Positions 1-4,030 of a DNA stretch of 10,418 nt are shown here, one piece after another (the stretch's first letter is position 1; each line of letters begins with the position of its first letter). This stretch comes from Flavobacteriales bacterium UBA4660 (GTDB lineage: Bacteria; Bacteroidota; Bacteroidia; Flavobacteriales_D; Sanyastnellaceae). The position numbers and the translations under genes are program-made. The notes under the pieces are model-generated. The model had not been told where the DNA came from. It searched no databases and saw nothing but the letters and a program-made list of their open reading frames with translations. Location: positions 1 to 10,418 of the forward strand of contig DHLU01000071.1 of NCBI GenBank assembly GCA_002405435.1, written 5' to 3'.

Positions 1-631
1 AGATACCATGGGTATGAACATTCAGAAAGTTCCCAACCTGCGCCGCACCGACCAGAATGCTGCCGGTTTGAAAAATCCGGGCGAACTCATCTCCTGGGCC
101 TACAATGGCGATACCGAAATTGGTCAAGTGTCACACCCCATGCAGATTGATGACCAGATTGTCATCGCCCTGCTGACCGATAAAAAGGAAAAAGGTGTGC
201 CCTCATTCGCCAATGTAAAAGACAAGGCTGAAAAGGAAACCATCAACGAGAAAAAGGCCGAGTACATCATCGGGAAAATGAAAACAGGTAATAACCTCGA
301 GGAAATTGCCACTGCAGTCGGTGGTGCCGTGAAAACCGCCGATGGCATGAAGATGATGTCAAACGTAGTACCCGGCAACAACGGAAACGAATTTGAGGTG
401 GTCGGACTTGCCTTCGGAATTCCCGTCGGTGAAATGTCGGTTCCCATCAAAGGCAAAAACGGTGTCTATGTCATTTCTCCCACTTCGGAAGTGAAAAAGG
501 CTGAGCCGAAAGAGAGCTATCTCGACGACCAAAGCAAACTGGTCGATAACTGGCAAAGCCGCACTGCTTATGGTCCTTTCAACAGTATGAAGGACAACGC
601 GCGGATTGAGGACAACCGTTACGGAGACTAA
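1..631 (+). CDS. PpiD/SurA-like periplasmic peptidyl-prolyl isomerase, C-terminal part
   Basis: The reading frame is open from the first bases of the window, so this is the last ~209 residues of a longer protein; the internal ATG at position 8 is not the start. In Bacteroidota the full family is about 700 residues: a membrane anchor, a SurA-type N-terminal chaperone domain, a parvulin (PPIC) domain and a C-terminal parvulin-like domain. It works in the periplasm on folding of exported and outer-membrane proteins. Visible here are a lysine/glutamate-rich helical stretch around VKDKAEKETINEKKAEYIIG, a parvulin-like ending with GKNGVYVISP, and a tail ending KDNARIEDNRYGD, close to the usual family ending (…NAxIEDNR…). 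The core parvulin domain lies outside the window, so catalytic residues cannot be judged. No clear intrinsic terminator follows the TAA stop. The family call rests on recall of related proteins, not on a search. Confidence 0.82.
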   Translation, partial: DTMGMNIQKVPNLRRTDQNAAGLKNPGELISWAYNGDTEIGQVSHPMQIDDQIVIALLTDKKEKGVPSFANVKDKAEKETINEKKAEYIIGKMKTGNNLEEIATAVGGAVKTADGMKMMSNVVPGNNGNEFEVVGLAFGIPVGEMSVPIKGKNGVYVISPTSEVKKAEPKESYLDDQSKLVDNWQSRTAYGPFNSMKDNARIEDNRYGD

Positions 632-750
632 CTCCACCGTTGCTCTTTCACTCCCCTTGCTCCGGCATGTCCGGTGAACCCTTCTTACCCTGAAGCTTCC
701 TGAGGCTTCATGCGCGCTTCCCTTGCAGTTTCATCCGACAACGCATGCCC

Positions 751-783
751 GTTAAGGCATCCATGCGAAAGCCTGCCTGTGCA
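751..783. repeat. 33-nt direct repeat, copy 1
   Basis: Begins GTTAAGGCATCCATGCGAAA and ends GCCTGCCTGTGCA. It differs from copy 2 (815-847) at 3 of 33 positions, all transitions (C/T, G/A, C/T). The copies start 64 bp apart. Similarity continues weakly upstream (GCATGCC versus GCATAGCC) and stops abruptly downstream. Copy 1 sits within a possible hairpin at 742-767. Confidence 0.75.
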
Positions 784-814
784 TCACATTGCCTTGCTAT
801 GCATGGCATAGCCG

Positions 815-847
815 GTTAAGGCATTCATACGAAAGCTTGCCTGTGCA
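815..847. repeat. 33-nt direct repeat, copy 2
   Basis: Begins GTTAAGGCATTCATACGAAA and ends GCTTGCCTGTGCA. It matches copy 1 at 30 of 33 positions. It is preceded by AGCCG, giving AGCCGGTTAAG at the left edge. The octamer AGCCGGTT also occurs on the minus strand of the structured gap at 2441-2469, which suggests a wider family. Confidence 0.75.
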
Positions 848-907
848 CGCGCCAAATCCCGCCATTGAACAACCCGAAAAGGCGCCTGGTCTTGCCTGCA
901 GACGCCC

Positions 908-936
908 AAAAAAAAAGGCCCTCAAATGAAGGCCTT
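908..936 (-). terminator. Intrinsic terminator for the 141-residue gene
   Basis: Read on the minus strand, a 6-bp stem AAGGCC/GGCCTT (931-936 with 915-920) can extend inward by three more pairs across a mismatch. It is followed by an unbroken run of T (complement of A908-A916). The hairpin begins 24 nt beyond the TAA of the minus-strand gene at 961. On the plus strand the hairpin is followed only by GTCTTTT, so any role for the plus-strand gene is weaker. Confidence 0.85.
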
Positions 937-960
937 GTCTTTTGAGCACCGGAGTGCGAT

Positions 961-1386
961 TTATTCCTTGAATCCCACCATCACAGCCACACATCCGTCG
1001 GGAATGATTGCTGTCTCATGGGTAAGCTCCGGCACGGAAATACGCACAATCAATTGCTGCGTAGTTGCCATGCGGAAATCGAATATATTGCTGTCAACGG
1101 TATTGCCCTTGTGAATGAGTTCCTGGTTGGTGTCAAGAATCTCATAGGTAACCTGACCCAGAATCGGCTTGGAGCACACTACCATGCGGTACTCCTTTCC
1201 CGCGTAGAATGTCAGCAGCAGCTCGGCTTCATCACCCGGTACCAGAATGGCAGAGTTGTAATTGTCATTTTGCACATAACCCTGCAAGGCAGGAAGGCAA
1301 TTGGTTTTCGTAAACTGACGGCATTGTGACCATGTCGCCAGGGGCAACAAAAAGGCGGTCAGTATTAAATAGGTAATTTTTTTCAT
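961..1386 (-). CDS. Secreted conserved hypothetical protein, Bacteroidota family
   Basis: 141 residues. The N-terminus is a Sec signal peptide (MKKITYLILTAFLLPLATWS), with likely signal peptidase I cleavage near residues 20-21. The mature protein begins QCRQFTKTNC and has four cysteines (22, 30, 71, 132), enough for two disulfides, which suits a periplasmic or exported protein. The rest alternates short hydrophobic stretches typical of beta strands: a PGDEAELLLTFYAGKEYRMVVC segment in two strands, a TTQQLIVRISVPE strand, and a C-terminal IIPDGCVAVMVGFK. I recognise this as a recurring Bacteroidota family without an assigned function; the beta-sandwich fold is inference. It lies 22 bp after the stop of the lipoprotein gene on the same strand and is followed by an intrinsic terminator, so it is probably the last gene of a two-gene operon. 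Cys22 does not sit in a convincing lipobox. Confidence 0.8.
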   Translation of the reverse strand: MKKITYLILTAFLLPLATWSQCRQFTKTNCLPALQGYVQNDNYNSAILVPGDEAELLLTFYAGKEYRMVVCSKPILGQVTYEILDTNQELIHKGNTVDSNIFDFRMATTQQLIVRISVPELTHETAIIPDGCVAVMVGFKE

Positions 1387-1408
1387 AGCGCTGGCTTTTC
1401 AGGTGGAA

Positions 1409-2296
1409 TTAACTCACGTATTTCGTGCGGATCTCTTTAATCTTCGCTGCTATCTTCTGCAAGGTTTCCGAAGTCATATTTACGGTCGCGCCACCTCCGA
1501 TGGTTACGGTACCCTGTTCATCCTTGGAAGCAGTGGAACCCGCATTGGTAGTAGAGGTTTCATCATAGAGCGATTTAAGCTGACCCAGATCAGCCTGTAA
1601 CGCTGACAACCGGGTGTCGTTGTAGCTTTCCAGCAACTTGATCAGGTTGTTGAGCGCCATCTTCTGCTCGGCCACCCGCTGTTTCATGGCGCCCTCAGGC
1701 TGCTGGCTGGCGTAGTAAGTGGCCAGGTAAAGGCCCTCAATCCATCCGCCCGCTATCACCATGGCAGAAACCGGCTCGCGCTTGTTTTCCTTCAGGTAAT
1801 CATTCATGTCGGCATAGGCCATTGAAACAATATTGAGCAGCGAATCGCGGTTATTTTGGTGCGTTTCCAGCCGCTCAAGCAGGTTGTTGCCAAAAGCGTC
1901 ACTCAACTGCAGTGCATTGGCCAGCTGCTGTACCGCACCCAGGTAGTTCATGGCTTCCTGTTTCTGGTCAAACATGCTCGCATAACTAAGGTCGCTGCCG
2001 TAGATGCCCAGGTTTACCGCCTGTGCGCTCTCACCGGTATAGGTCCTTGCCTTATCCACAGGATTCAAGAGGTTTCTGTCAAACTGCGCCCCGGCTGACT
2101 TAATCAGGCTTACCACTTCCATCGGAGCAGGTATGGAGTAGATAATACTTTTTACTGCAACCGACGATCCACTGCCCGTCTCGCTGCCTGCCGTAAGATT
2201 GCCCTGTTCCCCGGTTTTGCTTTCGCATGAGGCCAAAGCCACCATGAGGACCGCCCCGAGGCCGAGCGACGCTGATTTGAATTTCTTGAAAATCAT
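1409..2296 (-). CDS. Conserved hypothetical lipoprotein
   Basis: 295 residues from the ATG at 2296. This start is chosen because it places the signal sequence at the N-terminus (MIFKKFKSASLGLGAVLMVA) followed by the lipobox LASC with Cys24; the in-frame ATG further upstream would add 28 residues with no signal character. After Cys24 comes a short polar linker (ESKTGEQGN…) and then a largely alpha-helical body with motifs IPAPMEVVSLIKSAG, VNLGIYGSDLSYASMF, and AMVIAGGWIEGLYLATYYAS. A Ser/Thr/Gly-rich segment (about 249-275) precedes a final lysine-rich helix. Related lipoproteins occur across Bacteroidota; I know of no assigned function and no enzyme motif is visible. It is likely the first gene of an operon with the 141-residue secreted protein. 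The upstream 357 bp are non-coding and rich in inverted repeats. Confidence 0.85.
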   Translation of the reverse strand: MIFKKFKSASLGLGAVLMVALASCESKTGEQGNLTAGSETGSGSSVAVKSIIYSIPAPMEVVSLIKSAGAQFDRNLLNPVDKARTYTGESAQAVNLGIYGSDLSYASMFDQKQEAMNYLGAVQQLANALQLSDAFGNNLLERLETHQNNRDSLLNIVSMAYADMNDYLKENKREPVSAMVIAGGWIEGLYLATYYASQQPEGAMKQRVAEQKMALNNLIKLLESYNDTRLSALQADLGQLKSLYDETSTTNAGSTASKDEQGTVTIGGGATVNMTSETLQKIAAKIKEIRTKYVS

Positions 2297-2440
2297 AAAT
2301 TTAAGATGTTGGGTGGTGTCAATTAAGGTCCCGCGAAGGGGTAGCCTAAAATCCACATCGTGGCCGTTTCTACGCCCCAAGGAAATCGTAAGTTACAACG
2401 AGGAGATTGTTTATTATCACCTGCACCCAAGCCACTCCCG

Positions 2441-2469
2441 GAAAGCCGGTATGGCTTCAACCGGCTTTC
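2441..2469. repeat. Perfect 10-bp inverted repeat
   Basis: Arms GAAAGCCGGT (2441-2450) and ACCGGCTTTC (2460-2469) flank a 9-nt loop, ATGGCTTCA. It can form a stable hairpin on either strand. No T-run follows on either side, so it is not a standard intrinsic terminator. Its minus-strand sequence AGCCGGTTGAAGCCATAC resembles the left part of the 815-847 repeat. Confidence 0.8.
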
Positions 2470-2490
2470 ATGCGCAGTATATTGCAGTTA

Positions 2491-2540
2491 ACCCTGAGGT
2501 ATGGGCCCTTCGTCTAAAAGCAGGGTGTGCGCGCATACCT
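2491..2540. repeat. Two interlocking inverted repeats
   Basis: ACCCTG (2491-2496) is complementary to CAGGGT (2521-2526), and the directly adjacent AGGTATG (2497-2503) is complementary to CATACCT (2534-2540). The two pairings cross, so they form either a pseudoknot-like fold or two alternative hairpins that exclude one another. With no spacer between the two 5' arms, a classical H-type pseudoknot would be strained, and mutually exclusive hairpins are more plausible. Short arms like these can arise by chance. Confidence 0.45.
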
Positions 2541-2541
2541 T

Positions 2542-2571
2542 CCCGTGCGGCGCGGGCAGCCGTTGAACGGC
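2542..2571. repeat. Adjacent GC-rich hairpin and short palindrome
   Basis: CCCGTG (2542-2547) can pair with CGCGGG (2551-2556) with one G-T wobble and a 3-nt loop. Immediately after it, GCCGTT-G-AACGGC (2559-2571) is a perfect 6-bp-arm palindrome around a single base. The second is more like a protein-binding palindrome than an RNA hairpin because its loop would be too small without opening inner pairs. Confidence 0.5.
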
Positions 2572-2591
2572 ACTGAAATCACGCCTATGCA

Positions 2592-2642
2592 TCTCCGTGA
2601 TCCCCGCGCAGAATTAAGCGCGAACGCACAGGGAAACGGAGA
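2592..2642. repeat. Nested inverted repeats just after murB
   Basis: The outer arms TCTCCGT (2592-2598) and ACGGAGA (2636-2642) enclose the inner arms CGCGC (2605-2609) and GCGCG (2618-2622), with an AGAATTAA loop. The outer arm lies 11 bp beyond the murB stop on the minus strand. It could fold at the 3' end of the murB transcript and slow or end transcription or protect the RNA, but no U-run follows. Confidence 0.5.
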
Positions 2643-2653
2643 CGGCAAGCCTT

Positions 2654-3670
2654 TCAAAACAGGTTCACCTCTCTTTCGAGCGTAACCCCAAAACGCTCCT
2701 GTACATCTCCGGCCACCCTTTCAGACAGCGCATATATTTCATCGCCGGTCGCCCCGCCGTAATTCACCAGTACCAGTGCCTGGCGGTCGTGCACCCCGCA
2801 ACTGCCGATTCGCCGCCCTTTCCAGCCGGTCTGCTCTATAAGCCAACCCGCAGCAAGTTTTACCTCGCTCCCGCTAACCGGGTAAGCCGGCATTTCGGGA
2901 TAGGCCGCACGGAGTGACTCGCACAAGTCCATGGCCACGACGGGATTTTTGAAAAAACTTCCGGCATTGCCGAGCACGGCCGGATTGGGCAACTTCGATG
3001 ACCGGATGTTGATTACTGCCTGGGCCACATCCTTGATGGACAAACGGTCGGAATTGATTTTTTCAAGCTCCTCCTCAATAGCACCATACTCGATATGAAA
3101 CACAGGGCGCTTGTTGAGCCTGAGGGTCACATGGGTAATAATCCACCGGTCTTTCTCCCCGCGTTTAAAGACACTCTCGCGGTAGCCGAAATCACATTCA
3201 TCGCGCGTGAAGGTGCGTTTGCTTCCGTCCGGTATCTGCACGGCCTCGAGCGAATCAAACACGTCTTTTATCTCTACGCCGTAGGCCCCGATGTTTTGCA
3301 TGGGTGAAGCCCCGACACAACCGGGAATCAGGGCGAGGTTTTCGATGCCGGCATACCCCATACGAATACAGTGCAGCACAACCCCATGCCAGTTTTCTCC
3401 GGCTCCAGCGCGCACCCAGTAATGGTTATCGTCTTCCCTGACCACCGCAATGCCGGTGATTTCGTTCTTCACCACCAGTGCGTGCACGTCTTTGCGAAAC
3501 AACACATTGCTGCCACCACCCAGAATGATTTTCGGCTGCGACAGGAAAACCGATTCAGCCAGCAGGGCTTCCAACGCCTCGTCTGAATCAATCTGCACAA
3601 AGTGACTGCACCGCACATCGATGCCAAAGGTGTTGAAGGGCTTCAGGGAAACATCCTTGCGTATTTCCAT
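2654..3670 (-). CDS. murB: UDP-N-acetylenolpyruvoylglucosamine reductase MurB
   Basis: 338 residues, full length for an E. coli-type (type I) MurB. It reduces UDP-GlcNAc-enolpyruvate to UDP-MurNAc with NADPH and bound FAD, the second committed step of peptidoglycan synthesis in the cytoplasm. Visible landmarks in order: the N-terminal LKPFNTFGID; the FAD-site IILGGGSNVL (48-57); NLALIPGCVGASPMQNIGAYG (111-131), continuous in the protein and highly typical; FGYRESVFK (161-169), whose Arg164 corresponds to catalytic Arg159 of E. coli MurB; GNAGSFFKNP (234-243), whose Ser238 corresponds to the proton-donating Ser229; and Glu334 in LEREVNLF, corresponding to Glu325. The loop typical of type I enzymes is present, so it is not the shorter Gram-positive form. 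It follows the 92-residue gene by 47 bp on the same strand and may be cotranscribed with it. All catalytic residues are intact. Confidence 0.97.
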   Translation of the reverse strand: MEIRKDVSLKPFNTFGIDVRCSHFVQIDSDEALEALLAESVFLSQPKIILGGGSNVLFRKDVHALVVKNEITGIAVVREDDNHYWVRAGAGENWHGVVLHCIRMGYAGIENLALIPGCVGASPMQNIGAYGVEIKDVFDSLEAVQIPDGSKRTFTRDECDFGYRESVFKRGEKDRWIITHVTLRLNKRPVFHIEYGAIEEELEKINSDRLSIKDVAQAVINIRSSKLPNPAVLGNAGSFFKNPVVAMDLCESLRAAYPEMPAYPVSGSEVKLAAGWLIEQTGWKGRRIGSCGVHDRQALVLVNYGGATGDEIYALSERVAGDVQERFGVTLEREVNLF

Positions 3671-3717
3671 AGGACAAATAAAACGATGACGCTGCGGGCC
3701 CGTGCTTCAATTTTAGC

Positions 3718-3996
3718 TCATCCGCCAACATCCGGCTGTGGGGATTTGGTGGGTCCGGCCGCGGCCATGCACCGGTTTTCCACAGCCTGAAACTCACTTT
3801 CGGTGATTATCTCCCACAGGCCGTCGCGGTTTTCAATGAGGTCTCCGATGAGCACCCGTTCGGGAAGAATGGTGGCCTCCAGCCGATGCCCCATGCAATG
3901 GCTGCCCACCAGCACCCATTCCGTCATGAGGGTGGGGCTGTCAATCCGGTAGTATGACTTTCCGTTAGACAACCGCCTGAACTGCGGAAATTCCAT
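3718..3996 (-). CDS. Small conserved hypothetical protein, Bacteroidota
   Basis: 92 residues from the ATG at 3996 (MEFPQFRRLSNGKSYYRIDS). A TTG eleven codons upstream is possible but would abut the divergent start at 4030; related proteins, as I recall them, start at the MEFPQFR motif. The protein has no signal peptide or membrane segment and is likely cytoplasmic. It resembles a small Bacteroidota family with an opening FRRxSNxKSYY, a mid-section of strand-like segments (EWVLVGSH, HRLEATILPERVLIGDLIE) and WEIITESEFQAV near the end. The last ~15 residues are a low-complexity Ala/Pro/Gly tail. No function is known to me. It is transcribed away from the AddB-like gene, separated by 33 bp, and upstream of murB, so it may mark the first gene of a murB transcript. 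Confidence 0.78.
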   Translation of the reverse strand: MEFPQFRRLSNGKSYYRIDSPTLMTEWVLVGSHCMGHRLEATILPERVLIGDLIENRDGLWEIITESEFQAVENRCMAAAGPTKSPQPDVGG

Positions 3997-4001
3997 GGCG
4001 G

Positions 4002-4030
4002 CAAAGTTGTTTATGTTTTCTTTGTACAAA
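4002..4030 (-). promoter_or_regulatory. Possible Bacteroidota-type promoter for the 92-residue gene and murB
   Basis: On the minus strand TTTG (complement of 4027-4030) is followed after 17 nt by CAACTTTG (complement of 4002-4009). The Bacteroidota consensus is TTTG then about 19 nt then TAnnTTTG, so the match has one mismatch in the second box and a short spacer. Transcription would start very close to the ATG at 3996, implying a very short leader. This is a weak call; the 33-bp divergent gap must nevertheless serve both directions unless promoters lie inside the genes. Confidence 0.2.

Larger units (their letters stand above)
632..907. other. Non-coding gap with direct repeats
   Basis: This stretch lies between the PpiD-like stop and the terminator of the minus-strand gene facing it. 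I see no credible gene. It holds an imperfect 20-bp palindrome at 691-710 (arms TGAAGC and GCTTCA), which has no T-run after it and so is a weak terminator candidate for the plus-strand gene. It also holds a pair of 33-nt direct repeats (751-783 and 815-847). A compact hairpin is possible at 742-767 (CGC, ATGCC, loop CGTTAA, GGCAT, GCG), and it overlaps the first repeat. Confidence 0.6.
2297..2653. other. Structure-rich non-coding gap upstream of the lipoprotein gene
   Basis: This lies between the murB stop and the lipoprotein start, both on the minus strand. It must hold the end of the murB transcript and probably the promoter of the lipoprotein operon, but I see neither a T-run terminator for murB nor a clear Bacteroidota-type promoter. 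The half nearer murB (2441-2642) carries at least five inverted repeats, listed separately. A plus-strand open frame crosses it but runs antisense into the lipoprotein gene and has no protein-like features. Confidence 0.6.

Noticed and set aside
691..710. Palindrome after the PpiD-like gene as an intrinsic terminator
   Set aside because: The stem is only six perfect pairs and no T-run follows on the plus strand; noted only as a weak candidate.
742..847. CRISPR-like array
   Set aside because: Only two repeat copies with one 31-nt interval, with three mismatches between copies and no cas genes in the window.
2297..2380. Extending the lipoprotein to the ATG at 2380
   Set aside because: The extra 28 residues (MGRRNGHDVD…) would bury the signal sequence and lipobox; the start at 2296 gives a normal lipoprotein N-terminus.
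2199..2576. Plus-strand open frame of 125 codons crossing the structured gap
   Set aside because: It starts antisense inside the lipoprotein gene, its translation has no recognisable domain, and it runs straight through the inverted-repeat cluster, so the openness is more likely chance.
3997..4029. TTG start extending the 92-residue protein by 11 residues
   Set aside because: The ATG at 3996 gives the family-like MEFPQFRR opening, and the extension would use up the whole divergent control region.
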